Part shown: positions 7,338 to 16,689 of the stretch, one piece after another | How positions within the stretch are numbered: the first letter of the stretch is position 1 | Layout of the letters: each line of letters opens with the position of its first letter | NCBI GenBank assembly: GCA_011390465.1 | Contig: JAABSH010000030.1 | Span: 1-43,204 of the forward strand | DNA length: 43,204 nucleotides | Reading direction: 5' to 3' | From: Desulfobacteraceae bacterium | GTDB lineage: Bacteria > Desulfobacterota > Desulfobacteria > Desulfobacterales > Desulfosalsimonadaceae | Position numbers and translations under genes: made by a program | The notes under the pieces: generated by a model | Databases searched by the model: none | The model's input: the letters and a program-made list of their open reading frames with translations, nothing else | What the model was told of the DNA's origin: nothing

Positions 7338-8604
7338 TTTTACCCGCATGAATCCAGAAGAAAAAAACCAGCTTCAGCTGGAACGGCTGCAAAGTACCCT
7401 GCACCGGGCCTACCGGAATGTGCCGTTTCACAAACAGCGGTTCAAAGAAATGGGAATCGATCTGTCCGGGATCGAATCCGTCTCTGATATTGCCAGACTG
7501 CCATTAATGAAGCGGCAGGACATCAGTGACAACTACCCCTATGATCTGTTTGCCGTGCCATTGCGCGATATTGTCCGTATTCACACCGCTCCCGGCACCA
7601 CGCTGAATCCCACGGTCAGCGGCTATACCCCCCAGGATCTGATTAACTGGCAGACCCTGCTGGCAAGGGGCCTTGCCGCCTGCGGCGTGACCGCCCATGA
7701 TATTCTTCAGATCACCCTGCCCCCGGGGCTTTCAAACTGGGGCCGGGACTATAAATTCGGGGCCGAATTTCTGGAAGCCAGCGTCATTCCCCACACCCCC
7801 ATGTCCATTGAAAAAAGGCTCATGGTGCTGCGGGATTATAAAACATCCGTGCTGGTGACCACGCCGTCATCCGCGCTGCAGCTGGCGGATTACATCCGCA
7901 AAAATGACATTCCCCTCAATACATTTGCACTGAAAACACTGATGATTACCGGCGAGGCCACTGACGCTGCCGACCGGGAAACCCTTGAAACGGAACTCAA
8001 TGTCACGGTCTGGACCCACTACGGGCTCAGTGAAGTGCCCGGGCCGGCCATTGCCTTTGAATGCGAGGCCCATGAGGGTCTTCACATCAATGAAGACCAT
8101 TTTCTGGCGGAAATTATTGATCCGGAAACCCAAAAAGTGCTGCCCCCCGGCCTGCCCGGCGAACTGGTGCTGACCACCCTCACCACCCGGGCGTTTCCCC
8201 TGATTCGTTTCAGAACCGGAGACCAGGCAACTATTTTAGCCGAAACAGATCGAACAGAGCCGGCATGTGACCCGGCATGTCCCTGTGGTCGAAATTTTCG
8301 CCGGATTATCTGGAAAGGCGGACGAACAGACAACCTGATCACGGTGGACGGGGTCAAAGTACATCAGGCACAGATTCAGCGGGCCATCCAGGGGTTGCTG
8401 AATCTGTCGTCGGATACATCAAAATTTTTCATCAGAAAAAGAGATGAAAAAAAATATCTTGAAGTCTGGATACCGGTAAATGACGCCATTTTTTCCGATG
8501 AAATCAAAAATCTCGAAGCCCTGATTCTCCGGGCGGAAAACAATCTTCTGGAAAATATCGGCATTCCCGTGGACATCCGGCTGAAGGAACAAAAATCCCT
8601 CTAA
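7321..8604 (+). CDS. PaaK-family paralogue with degenerate ATP loop and missing C-terminal lysine motif
   Basis: 427 aa, aligned almost without gaps to the upstream ligase over the first 240 residues. The start is set by GGAG at 7311-7314, six bases before ATG 7321 (a second ATG follows at 7324); a longer frame upstream overlaps livF and looks spurious. The phosphate loop reads APGTTLN (90-96) where the active paralogue has SSGTTGQ, so the first two serines and the second glycine are lost. YGLSE (234-238), RTGD (298-301) and GRTDNLITVDG (334-344) remain. The protein stops at LKEQKSL, about 15 residues short, and lacks the SEGKAxRV segment with the catalytic lysine. It may be a non-catalytic or altered partner of PaaK, or a ligase of unusual mechanism. 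Overlaps livF by 17 bp, so it belongs to the operon. Confidence 0.85.
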   Translation: MMTTDNFTRMNPEEKNQLQLERLQSTLHRAYRNVPFHKQRFKEMGIDLSGIESVSDIARLPLMKRQDISDNYPYDLFAVPLRDIVRIHTAPGTTLNPTVSGYTPQDLINWQTLLARGLAACGVTAHDILQITLPPGLSNWGRDYKFGAEFLEASVIPHTPMSIEKRLMVLRDYKTSVLVTTPSSALQLADYIRKNDIPLNTFALKTLMITGEATDAADRETLETELNVTVWTHYGLSEVPGPAIAFECEAHEGLHINEDHFLAEIIDPETQKVLPPGLPGELVLTTLTTRAFPLIRFRTGDQATILAETDRTEPACDPACPCGRNFRRIIWKGGRTDNLITVDGVKVHQAQIQRAIQGLLNLSSDTSKFFIRKRDEKKYLEVWIPVNDAIFSDEIKNLEALILRAENNLLENIGIPVDIRLKEQKSL

Positions 8605-8649
8605 CGGACCGGCTTCTCAGGGGAAGATAAAAATTTCAGGCCAGGATCT

Positions 8650-9084
8650 TTACTCCACCGTGTCAAAAGATTCGATCACCACTTCCAGGTCCGCCGGCAG
8701 TTTATCAGGCCCCTGGCCGGTGGGATTGTAATAAAAGGCCACCTCCCGGAAACTGAATTCTGTTTCATCTCCGGCAATGAGATAACTGATCACATCCTTC
8801 TGCTCCGTGGTTTTGGGGATATTGTTGATAAACCAGACCCCGGCATTTAATATTTCCCCACAGGAACGGCAGTATCCAGTGACCACCACTTTTTTAACAT
8901 CTGCCTCACCCACATTTTTAATTTTCCCGTGGGCATCAATCACCCAGTTTGCCTCATTGTCCTGGCGAATACTGAATTCCTGTTCCGTGACACTCACTTT
9001 TCCCTGCTTCTTTTCCCCGCATGACACAAGGCACAGAGAAAGCGACACCAGAAAAACAATGGTGAATCGATGAAAACAAACCAT
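8650..9084 (-). CDS. Putative lipoprotein, FxLYD-like
   Basis: 144 aa. A short basic start, hydrophobic core and LVSC lipobox near residue 22 mark a lipoprotein. The mature part has a beta-sandwich-like pattern (DAHGKIKNVGEADVKKVVVTG, then a C-x-x-C pair in GYCRSCGE, and SFREVAFYYNPTG) resembling the FxLYD/transcriptional-regulator-associated extracellular fold. No function can be named. The start is supported by AAGGAGG just upstream on the minus strand (9090-9097). It converges with the ligase operon end, 45 bp apart, with no obvious terminator between. Confidence 0.75.
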   Translation of the reverse strand: MVCFHRFTIVFLVSLSLCLVSCGEKKQGKVSVTEQEFSIRQDNEANWVIDAHGKIKNVGEADVKKVVVTGYCRSCGEILNAGVWFINNIPKTTEQKDVISYLIAGDETEFSFREVAFYYNPTGQGPDKLPADLEVVIESFDTVE

Positions 9085-9747
9085 ATCCCCCTCCTTAAAA
9101 ATATAACCGGTTTAACACACATTTATCATTTTAATCCACATGGGTCATGGATATTAACCTATACCAGAAAAACAGATAAAATCCAATTCTGATTTACCAA
9201 CGCTACTTCCTAAAAAAATAAACGCAAAATTAAAAAATAAAACCTATCCGGATATGCGCAAAAAAAAAATGCCCGGCCACTGAAAACTAAGGTTTCATGG
9301 CCGGGCTTCGGCTTGTCGAAATCGGTTCGGTTGCTATCTATAGCATTTTAACAGATGGTGAGGAGCAATTTTAATGCATCAAAATAAAATTGATTCCGCC
9401 TCTGCTTTAGTAAATTAAATTCATTTTCAAAACTACAGCAAAAAAATATTCAACCCTTTATAATTACGGTAAAAAAATCTGCCTCTATCAGATACGATTG
9501 CTTGTCGGATGTCAATAGAAATCCATTCGGATGCATCTAAACAACCAAAGGCCGGAATACCCCTCGCCGCCATTGCCGCCAATGGGCTCTTGACGAACAG
9601 TGACGCCTCTGCTAAATTTTTACCCGCTGATAATAATGAATATTTTAAACATAAAAAAACCTTTTTTCTTGCGTAACGTCGTTTACTATTATAAATTTAA
9701 GACAAAAATTTAATTCTCTTCGTAATATTCCTGAAAAGGGGGAAGCA
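9085..9747. other. Long AT-rich intergenic region
   Basis: About 660 bp without a convincing gene. It is much richer in A/T than the flanks. It holds one strong minus-strand terminator-like hairpin (9260-9306) and two short similar stretches around GCCTCTGCT (near 9398 and 9604). No conserved protein frame was seen in six frames. It probably holds divergent promoters for the lipoprotein and the secreted protein at 9748. Confidence 0.6.
9260..9306 (-). terminator. Strong intrinsic terminator on the minus strand
   Basis: On the minus strand, a GC-rich stem (arms 9293-9306 and 9271-9285, with one bulged base, 7-base loop) is followed by a run of T (complement of the ten A at 9260-9269). This is a textbook Rho-independent terminator, yet no minus-strand gene ends just before it. 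The nearest minus gene upstream is the phosphatase ending at 10319, beyond a plus-strand gene. Confidence 0.7.
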
Positions 9748-10311
9748 ATGAAAAAAATTTTGACTGGCTTTTTGTTTCTTATGGGGTTTTCACTTGCGCT
9801 GTCACCCGGTCTCTGTCTTGCAAAAAATTTGGTTGAAAACGGTGATTTTGAAACAAAAAAAACAGATACCCAGGCCCAGGGCTGGCTCACAAAAATATAC
9901 CGGGGAACCTCAGCAGATTTTTCATTTACCGATTCCGTAAAACACAGCGGTTCACAGGCATATATGATCCGGATCAATCCGCCCGGCGGCAGTGTGCTGC
10001 TGTATCCGGAAAATAAAATAACAACCATCACTCCCGGCAAAACCTATCAGCTGAGCGTGTGGCTGAAAGCGGAAGGCCTGGGATACAGTCCCAATTTTAT
10101 CGCACCGGCCATCCGGGTCAACTACAAGCCCGACCGGCTGTCTCCCGTGCCCACCATTGATCTGATGCTGGAGATGAAAGGGGAAAACAACTGGAAAAAT
10201 CTGACCATCACGACGTTGGCGCCGCCGGGCGCCAATGAGATCACCCTGGATTTTCTGCTGACCAAGGGAACAATCTGGATTGACGACGTACAAATCACGG
10301 AAGTGAAATAA
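9748..10311 (+). CDS. Secreted carbohydrate-binding-module-like protein
   Basis: 187 aa. Signal peptide with cleavage near CLA-KN (residues 26-27). The mature protein is one jelly-roll domain with the pattern of CBM4/9-like or galactose-binding-like folds: NLVENGDFE at the start, HSGSQAYMIRI, a PGKTYQLSVWLKA strand, WKNLTIT, and the closing GTIWIDDVQITEV. Such domains bind glycans or line up in extracellular enzymes; here it stands alone, so it may be a small periplasmic or surface sugar-binding protein. A purine-rich AAAAGGGGGA precedes the ATG. It converges with the phosphatase gene, leaving only 7 bp between stops. Confidence 0.75.
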   Translation: MKKILTGFLFLMGFSLALSPGLCLAKNLVENGDFETKKTDTQAQGWLTKIYRGTSADFSFTDSVKHSGSQAYMIRINPPGGSVLLYPENKITTITPGKTYQLSVWLKAEGLGYSPNFIAPAIRVNYKPDRLSPVPTIDLMLEMKGENNWKNLTITTLAPPGANEITLDFLLTKGTIWIDDVQITEVK

Positions 10312-10318
10312 TATTTTT

Positions 10319-11344
10319 TTATCGCAGGAGCGCCGATTTTAAGCGTTCCTGGGTTTCAATGGTGACGGCGGCCCGGGTTTCAAGATACCGGGCCGCCGTG
10401 CCGTAATGGGTACGCAAATGCGCCAGAAGCGCCTGAATACCTTCAAGCGGGGCCGTAAAATACGGCACCAATTTTTCCGGGTCCACCCCCCAGGACGCCA
10501 TCATTTCAAACACTTTGGGCAGCATGGCGGCGATACAGTCATTGGAAAGCTGGTGGTCTTGAATAACACTGTCTTCGGCAACCCCCAGCATCAGCAGAAT
10601 CAGAGCCGCGCAGGTGCCGGTCCGGTCCTTGCCCCCGGTGCAGTGAAATAAAAACGCCGGTTCATCAGAGCCGGCAATCGAATTAAGCACCTCTCCCCAG
10701 ACAGGCCCGGCCTGTTCCAGATTCTGAATATAACCCTCAACCATAAATTCCGGGCTCAGCCAGCTGATATCCCCGGTTTTCAGCCGGGTCATGGCATCAA
10801 TAAAATCAATTTTCCCGTGGGTCACCGGCAGGTTAATATGCCTCACAGACCCGTCCGCCGGCAGATGGTCCGGGGCTTCCGCCACCTCAGCAGCCGTGCG
10901 GAAATCAAACACCCGGCGAATGCCAAGCCCCTGAAGCACAACATGATCACCAGCGGTGAGACGGGCCAGCCCGTCTGAGCGGAATACCCTGCCCCACTTG
11001 ACTTCCCGGCCGTCGCTGGTTTTATAGCCGCCGATATCACGAAAATTGACAGCTCCTTCCAGCATGATTTGCCGCTCCCCGATCACCACACGGCTGCCGG
11101 TTTCATCTGTCAGATGAAAATAATATTGCCGGGCCGGCGCAAGCCCGCCAATCTGAACAAAGCCTTTTTCCGCTTCTGCCGCACTGACGGAAATTTTTCG
11201 CACTATTTCCGCGCGCCGCCGGTCGCTGCACAAGGCAATCAACGGATTGGTGCCTTTGGGCGCCCAGCACAGGGACACGGTGCGGCTGTCCAGGCGGTGA
11301 ACCGTTGCTTTTAATCCTGATGTTTTTGTAAATGTGTTTGTCAT
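10319..11344 (-). CDS. Tyrosine phosphatase family protein (Y_phosphatase3 type)
   Basis: 341 aa. The N-terminal ~95 residues form an FN3-like beta domain; then NFRDIGGY (100-107), typical of the PtpB/LipA-like family, and the active-site loop HCTGGKDRTG (234-243) with nucleophile Cys235 and Arg241. The CxxGKDRTG form is that of dual-specificity or phosphoinositide-like bacterial phosphatases. No signal peptide, so it appears cytoplasmic. The gene is divergent from the GH13 gene at 11552 (207 bp between), which suggests a shared promoter region. Because its stop lies 7 bp from a convergent gene, it has no terminator of its own in the gap. Substrate unknown. Confidence 0.85.
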   Translation of the reverse strand: MTNTFTKTSGLKATVHRLDSRTVSLCWAPKGTNPLIALCSDRRRAEIVRKISVSAAEAEKGFVQIGGLAPARQYYFHLTDETGSRVVIGERQIMLEGAVNFRDIGGYKTSDGREVKWGRVFRSDGLARLTAGDHVVLQGLGIRRVFDFRTAAEVAEAPDHLPADGSVRHINLPVTHGKIDFIDAMTRLKTGDISWLSPEFMVEGYIQNLEQAGPVWGEVLNSIAGSDEPAFLFHCTGGKDRTGTCAALILLMLGVAEDSVIQDHQLSNDCIAAMLPKVFEMMASWGVDPEKLVPYFTAPLEGIQALLAHLRTHYGTAARYLETRAAVTIETQERLKSALLR

Positions 11345-11551
11345 GAAAAACCGGTTTCCTTTTCTCTGGTATCTGATAAACTATTGATGTGTTGACTATA
11401 CCGGCACGGAAAAACCAGGGCAAGACAAAACCGGTTTTCCGCCGTCAATCCCAAATTCAAAACCTGATCCAAAACCTGCGCCGAAAACAGGGACTGTCTG
11501 CCCCCCGGAAATATCAGTTACCAACTATTAACGGTTCCAGGGAGATTCATC

Positions 11552-13831
11552 ATGCCACAGGTTTCAAAGCCCCGCACCTGGCGACCCCTTTCCCGGGAAA
11601 AGCTGCACCGCTTGCAGATACTTTTTGACCAGCTGTTTCCGGCGGATAATTATGGAAGTCTGGCCAAAGACATCAGCCGTTACTGGATCAACAGGTTAAC
11701 GGCCGTGTGGGAGAAAAAATCCCCGGACATCCGGAAAAAAGACCTGGCGTTTGCAGCCGAAGATCCGCTGTCCCGCATTCATCAAAAAACTGTGGTCATC
11801 GCCTATGCGGACAGTGTTTTTGAAACCGCCACCCCCACCCTGAACACCCTGAACACGTTTTTAAAAAAACACTTTCCCACAGTGGGCGGCCTGCATCTTC
11901 TGCCCGCCTGCCAGGTGGTTGAGCACCGGTTCAATGACGGTTATTTTTCCCAGAAACAAAGAAACCAAATTCACGAACGGTTCGGCACCAACGCGCAGTT
12001 TGGCGAAATGGCGGGGGCATATTTTTCCATGGCGGATTTTGTGCTGAACCATGTGGACATTGAAAATCCAAAGTTCCAGGCCTATTTAAACAATGACGAC
12101 CCAAGCGGGGACTGCTTTTACGTTTTTTCCGAACCAGAATACCAAGCCCGCCGCGACCGGGGCGATTTTGACCCAATTTTCCGGCCCCGGCCCTTTCCAT
12201 TGTTTACGATCTTCCGCCGAACCCCCACAGATGAAAAGTTCGCAAAAATGGACACCCCCGGCCGGATCAAGACCATGAACCGTCAATTGGGCCCCTTACG
12301 CCTGCCGGAAGCGGTCATCGCCCTGCTGTCTGTTTTTAACAAAATCCGAAACGACCAGATGCTGCTTGACAATGATTATGCACATATACTTAGTTTCATG
12401 GACTATCTCAAAAAGCAGACAACCATCGCCCCGGATGCCCTGTTTACCCTTTCAGAATCTCAAGAAACCCGGCATCCGCCCTATATTTTCAACCATCACA
12501 TCCAAACAAAAGCCGACCTGTTGGCGGCCCTGGGCCATGATCCGGAAACCGCCCGGCACCTTGCCGCTTGTTTTGACCAGCATGACCCGGCGGTTTTCGG
12601 AACAGAAATCCGCGCCCTGACCACCTTCAGCCATGTGCAGGTGGATCTGAACACCACGACCCTGGCAGGGCTTAAAATGCTGGCGGATGATTTTTCCTGG
12701 TACCTGTCCCTGGACCTCAACATGCTGCGCCTGGATGCGGCCAATTTCGCGTTCAAGCAGTGGAAAACCCCCTGTTTCGGCCTGCCGCAGGTCAAGCGCC
12801 TGATGCAGATTCTTCATCTGTCCATGGATTGCGTGGCACCCCGGATGGTGGCCAACCTGGAAGTCAATGCCCCGCTGAGCACTATCCTTGACCAGATGGC
12901 AGACCCGGACGCGCCGCCGCCCATGATGTACGATTTCCATCTGGCAAGTCTGCTGCCGGTGGTGTTTAACCTGCAAAATACAGACGCTGCGGCCCGGATT
13001 TCTGACCTGATCCGACAATATGAAATCCCCAAAACCAGCATCCGGTTCAGCGTGGCGGATTCCCATGACGGCAAATCCGTGCGCGGGAGCATGGATCTGC
13101 TGACCCCGGCCGAGCAGCACCATCTTGCACGGATTGTTGAAAAAAACGGCGGGAAAATCAAAACCCGTGTTGTGCCCCGCGGCCGGGAGCCCTATGAGCT
13201 CTGCATATCCACAAAAGACGCATTAATCAAAATGGCGGATCCGGCGCTTGAAGCAAACCGGTTTCTGGCCTTTTATACCATGGCCTTTGCCCTGATGGGC
13301 CGGCATGTCAAATCCGTATATTTCAACGATCTCATGGGATTGGGAAATGATAACGACCGGGTGGCCCGCACCGGCGAACTCCGGGACATCAAGCGCACCC
13401 GATCAGACTACCACCAGCTTGAAGAAATACTGCGCCAGCCGGACAATTTCCACTCCCGGGTGGCAGAGGGAATGGCCCGGCTCATTTCGCTCGTGGATGC
13501 GGACCCGGCCCTGAACGCCCGGGGCCATGAAGCAGAACTGATTGCCACGGGAAATTCCGCCATTGCCTGTATTCATAACCACTGGCGAACCTTTCACAGC
13601 CTCATCATCATCAGCACATCCCCCAAAAAAGCGTCGGTTTCCATCCGGCTGCCGGCTGTTATGGCACCACTGCCCGAGACCCTTTTTGACCAGTTCACCA
13701 ACAGGCCTGTTGAATTAAAAACAGGGGAAATTACCCTTGAAACAGAGCCTTTTCAGCGGCTGTGGCTGACCACCATGGATTCGATAAAGCCAGGGGCCGT
13801 TATGCAAACATCAAAAGACTGGCGGCCATGA
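11552..13831 (+). CDS. GH13 sucrose-phosphorylase-like protein, enlarged
   Basis: 759 aa, roughly 200 longer than usual sucrose/glucosylglycerate phosphorylases (GH13 subfamily 18). The four GH13 regions are intact: region I ADFVLNH (Asp162, His167), region [10 protein letters not shown] with nucleophile Asp395, region III NLEVNAP with acid/base Glu437, and region [11 protein letters not shown] with Asp506. The subfamily-typical GGLHLLPAC (112-120) and CFGLPQ (408-413) are also present. The extra length is an N-terminal ~80 residues and an insertion of about 130 residues between roughly 220 and 350. It likely carries out phosphorolysis or transfer of an alpha-glucoside in the cytoplasm; substrate unknown. 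GGGAG lies 8 bases before the ATG. The 3' end overlaps the convergent ZIP gene by 32 bp. Confidence 0.8.
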   Translation: MPQVSKPRTWRPLSREKLHRLQILFDQLFPADNYGSLAKDISRYWINRLTAVWEKKSPDIRKKDLAFAAEDPLSRIHQKTVVIAYADSVFETATPTLNTLNTFLKKHFPTVGGLHLLPACQVVEHRFNDGYFSQKQRNQIHERFGTNAQFGEMAGAYFSMADFVLNHVDIENPKFQAYLNNDDPSGDCFYVFSEPEYQARRDRGDFDPIFRPRPFPLFTIFRRTPTDEKFAKMDTPGRIKTMNRQLGPLRLPEAVIALLSVFNKIRNDQMLLDNDYAHILSFMDYLKKQTTIAPDALFTLSESQETRHPPYIFNHHIQTKADLLAALGHDPETARHLAACFDQHDPAVFGTEIRALTTFSHVQVDLNTTTLAGLKMLADDFSWYLSLDLNMLRLDAANFAFKQWKTPCFGLPQVKRLMQILHLSMDCVAPRMVANLEVNAPLSTILDQMADPDAPPPMMYDFHLASLLPVVFNLQNTDAAARISDLIRQYEIPKTSIRFSVADSHDGKSVRGSMDLLTPAEQHHLARIVEKNGGKIKTRVVPRGREPYELCISTKDALIKMADPALEANRFLAFYTMAFALMGRHVKSVYFNDLMGLGNDNDRVARTGELRDIKRTRSDYHQLEEILRQPDNFHSRVAEGMARLISLVDADPALNARGHEAELIATGNSAIACIHNHWRTFHSLIIISTSPKKASVSIRLPAVMAPLPETLFDQFTNRPVELKTGEITLETEPFQRLWLTTMDSIKPGAVMQTSKDWRP

Positions 13832-14621
13832 CAACCATCCCCATCACCACACCATACATGGCAACATGATGCTCCCCGTATTTTTCCGCCGTGGGCAGCA
13901 GCTCGTCTAAAGAAATAAACACCATGATACCGGCCACCACGGCAAACAGCATGCCGAACACAAAATCATTCATATACTGAAACAAGAGAAAAAACCCGAT
14001 AAGGGCCCCTAAAGGCTCGGACAACCCGGACAAAAAGGACAGGCAAAACGCCTTTTTTCTGCTGCCTGTGGCATAATAAATGGGCACGGAAACCGCAATC
14101 CCTTCGGGGATATTGTGAATGGCAATGGCAACAGCAATACTGATGCCCAGGGTCGGATCCTGAAGTCCGCCGATAAAGGTGGCAAGGCCTTCCGGAAAAT
14201 TATGAATGGCAATGGCCAGTGCGGAAAAAAGCCCCATGCGCTCAAGATTTTGCGCGCTTGGCTGTGGTTTCGCACCGCAGGTCATCTCATCAACCCCCCG
14301 GATTTCATGGGGGTTTTCATAACTCGGCACCAGTTTATCAATAATTGCAATCAACAGGATGCCGCCGAAAAACGCTATTGTCGTCAGTAAATATCCCTGG
14401 AAATCGCCCATGACAGCGGACAGGGCCTGCCGGGCCTTGACAAAAATTTCCACCATGGAAACATAAATCATCACCCCGGCTGAAAACCCCAGTGAGGCCG
14501 CCAGAAAACGGGCATTGGGAGGCTTGGCAAAAAATGCCAGCGTACTGCCCACGCCGGTGGAAAGGCCGGCAAACAGCGTAAGACTGAAGGCAAACAAAAT
14601 GGCGCCAGGTTCATAAGTCAT
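13800..14621 (-). CDS. ZIP family divalent metal transporter (ZupT/GufA-like)
   Basis: 273 aa inner-membrane protein with about eight helices. The two metal-site helices carry HNFPEG (140-145) and HNIPEG (169-174), the ZIP family signature, and the loop before them is rich in Asp/Glu/Cys. ZIP proteins bring Zn2+, Fe2+ or Mn2+ into the cytoplasm; this subtype resembles ZupT, which has broad specificity. Length is normal. Its last 32 bases overlap, tail to tail, the end of the GH13 gene. No metal-regulator site was recognised in the short upstream region. Confidence 0.92.
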   Translation of the reverse strand: MTYEPGAILFAFSLTLFAGLSTGVGSTLAFFAKPPNARFLAASLGFSAGVMIYVSMVEIFVKARQALSAVMGDFQGYLLTTIAFFGGILLIAIIDKLVPSYENPHEIRGVDEMTCGAKPQPSAQNLERMGLFSALAIAIHNFPEGLATFIGGLQDPTLGISIAVAIAIHNIPEGIAVSVPIYYATGSRKKAFCLSFLSGLSEPLGALIGFFLLFQYMNDFVFGMLFAVVAGIMVFISLDELLPTAEKYGEHHVAMYGVVMGMVVMAASLLMFA

Positions 14622-14682
14622 TTATTTTACCAACATAACTACCTGAAAATAAGTTAAATCAATAATATGCAAGCCGTTTCGC

Positions 14683-14871
14683 CTATCGAATGGCATCCCC
14701 AATCGCTTCCCCCATCAGCACGTGAACCGGCCGACTATCTATCCTTTGGGTAATCTCAACACGGTCCGGCGCAAACAGAAGAACTATCGCTGAATCGTTG
14801 CATGAAACAATCATAAGACATCCCAAAAGCATACAAAAAAATACGCCCGCCAGAAATTTTCCCCGCTTCAT
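14683..14871 (-). CDS. Small lipoprotein, 62 aa
   Basis: A longer frame begins at 14901, but TTAGGAG about seven bases before ATG 14871 sets this start. The product has a KRGK basic start, hydrophobic core and MIVSC lipobox (Cys24), so a mature peptide of about 39 residues would be lipid-anchored. The mature part (APDRVEITQRIDSRPVHVL) has no family that I recognise. It lies alone between the ZIP gene and the importer ATPase gene on the same strand. Confidence 0.6.
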   Translation of the reverse strand: MKRGKFLAGVFFCMLLGCLMIVSCNDSAIVLLFAPDRVEITQRIDSRPVHVLMGEAIGDAIR

Positions 14872-14942
14872 ATCAACTCTCCTAATTACGTCTCCGTTCA
14901 TAATTTAAATCAAATTTTTCACCAGAACTGGTTTTGAAAAAA

Positions 14943-15755
14943 TCAGCAATACTGCACTTCCAGCATCCCGGCAACGGATTCGTCAAAAAGTTCCCGTTTC
15001 TGGACCCGGTCGAAAGTGGCCATCAGATCGGGCACCCGGACCCGCTGTTTTCGTTCCTGCTGATAATCTTCCACAATGGTTCCCCGATGCATCATGATAA
15101 TGCGGTCCGGCAGCTCTACCGCCTGCTGCATGGAATGCGTGACCATCAGAGCGGTGAGTTTTTCCCGCTCTATAATTATTTTTGTCAGTTCCGCCACCTT
15201 TGCGGCACTTTTGGGGTCCAGAGCGGCGGTATGTTCATCCAGAAGAAGCAGCTTCGGACGGGTCCAGGTCGCCATGAGCAGGGTTAATGCCTGCCGCTGG
15301 CCACCGGAAAGCGTTCCAATGGGATTATCCAGCCGGTCCTCAAGCCCCATTTTCAGTGTCCGGACCCGGTCGGCCACATCATCGCGGAACGTCCGTGTCA
15401 CGGCAAATTGAAGTGACCGATGCTGCCCGCGCTTCATGGCGATGGCAACATTTTCCGCAATGCTCATATCCGGAGCCGTACCGGCAAAGGGATCCTGGAA
15501 TACCCGGCCGACCAGAGACGCCCGTTTGTATTCCGGCCATCCGGTAATGTTATGACCGGCCAGGTGGATGCTTCCGGCATCCGGCATAAAGGTTCCCGCA
15601 ACGGCATTTAAGAGTGTGCTTTTACCGGATCCATTGGTGCCGATAATCCCGGTAAAACTGCCGTCTTCTATGGTAAGACAGACATCGTGCAGCGCCCGGA
15701 CTTCATTGACCGTATTGGCATGAAAGGTCTTGGAAATTGATTCAACTTTCAGCAT
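14943..15755 (-). CDS. ABC importer ATPase, TrpX/ABC_sub_bind-associated type
   Basis: 270 aa cytoplasmic ATPase: Walker A GTNGSGKS (39-46), Q-loop in GRVFQDPFAGTAP, signature LSGGQRQ (149-155), Walker B LLLLDEH (169-175, with DEHTAALDP as in this subfamily), switch VTHSM. This form is typical of the ATPase that partners ABC_sub_bind receptors and a BPD_transp_2 permease (tryptophan/tyrosine-type importers of Firmicutes and relatives). It is the last gene of the operon starting at 20103. Its start overlaps the permease gene by 14 bp. Confidence 0.92.
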   Translation of the reverse strand: MLKVESISKTFHANTVNEVRALHDVCLTIEDGSFTGIIGTNGSGKSTLLNAVAGTFMPDAGSIHLAGHNITGWPEYKRASLVGRVFQDPFAGTAPDMSIAENVAIAMKRGQHRSLQFAVTRTFRDDVADRVRTLKMGLEDRLDNPIGTLSGGQRQALTLLMATWTRPKLLLLDEHTAALDPKSAAKVAELTKIIIEREKLTALMVTHSMQQAVELPDRIIMMHRGTIVEDYQQERKQRVRVPDLMATFDRVQKRELFDESVAGMLEVQYC

Positions 15756-16689
15756 GGAGGAACCCTCCCTTCACCTTTTTGCTCATCTTTCCGATCCATG
15801 CGGGGGCGACCAGCGCAGCAAAAACAAAAAGTGCCGTAACCAGTTTAAGATCATTGGGATTCAGTCCCCAGCGCAGGGCAATGGCAATCAGGAGCCGGAA
15901 CAGAATGGTCCCTAAAATGACCCCCGTAAGGGTAAGTCCGATACTGGTCTTCCCCACCAGTGCTTCGCCGATGATAATACTTGCAAGCCCCCAAACCATC
16001 ATACCGATCCCCATCTGGACATCCGCAAACCCCTGATACTGAGCCAGCAGAGAACCGGCAAGCGCCACCAGTCCGTTTGCCATGGACAGACCGAAAACGA
16101 TCATGGTCTTATTATTTACCCCTTGCGCCCGAACCATCTGCGGATTGCTTCCCGCGGCTCTCAGGGCAGTACCGGCGTGCGTAAAGAGAAAAGCGCACAG
16201 AATACAGGCAATCAGAATAGCAATGATTCCGCTTGTAGCAAAAACCGCAAGATCCCCGACAGGCACCTGCCAGCCGAGAATATCCACCTTTGACGCAGAG
16301 CCGGTCATTTTTGCCAGAATCCCCTCCATGCCCGTTGAAATGGTGGTTACATCCAGAAGCGGTATATTGCTCTTTCCCATCACCCGCAGATTGATAGAAT
16401 ACAGAGCTGTCATCATCAGAATCCCGGACAGGATCTCCTGAATTTTAAACCGGGTATAAAGGATTCCGGTAATTGCGCCTGCCAGCGCACCGCCCAGAAT
16501 GGATACCGACACTGCCAGCCAGGGCGAGTATCCTTGAACAATCATCACCGCTGAGATTGAAGCGCCCAGGGTAATGGAACCGTCGACGGTGATATCGGTA
16601 AACCGGATCATCCGGAAACTGATGAACATGCCCAAAGACAGCAAAGAAAGAATCAATCCCATGGTAAATGCGCCGATGATAAGACTCAT
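15742..16689 (-). CDS. ABC importer permease (BPD_transp_2), TrpY-like
   Basis: 315 aa inner-membrane permease with the typical opening LIIGAFTMGLILSLLSLGMF, the FRMIRFTDITVDGSITLGA motif seen in permeases paired with ABC_sub_bind receptors, and a late AAGSNPQMVRAQGV loop that contacts the ATPase. About eight or nine helices. GGAGGTG lies eight bases before the ATG. It overlaps the STAS gene by 4 bp upstream (16686-16689) and the ATPase by 14 bp downstream, so the three are translationally coupled. Likely imports an aromatic amino acid or a related small molecule; not certain. Confidence 0.92.
   Translation of the reverse strand: MSLIIGAFTMGLILSLLSLGMFISFRMIRFTDITVDGSITLGASISAVMIVQGYSPWLAVSVSILGGALAGAITGILYTRFKIQEILSGILMMTALYSINLRVMGKSNIPLLDVTTISTGMEGILAKMTGSASKVDILGWQVPVGDLAVFATSGIIAILIACILCAFLFTHAGTALRAAGSNPQMVRAQGVNNKTMIVFGLSMANGLVALAGSLLAQYQGFADVQMGIGMMVWGLASIIIGEALVGKTSIGLTLTGVILGTILFRLLIAIALRWGLNPNDLKLVTALFVFAALVAPAWIGKMSKKVKGGFLHAES

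Noticed and set aside
8605-8640. A QGKIK stretch in the next frame after the second ligase's stop, resembling the lost EGKA lysine motif
   Set aside because: The spacing to the upstream family residues is off by about seven bases and the surrounding residues do not match, so it is probably chance and not a fresh frameshift.
14871-14901. Longer start of the small lipoprotein at 14901
   Set aside because: It would place a charged segment before the signal peptide and has no ribosome-binding site; ATG 14871 has one at proper spacing.
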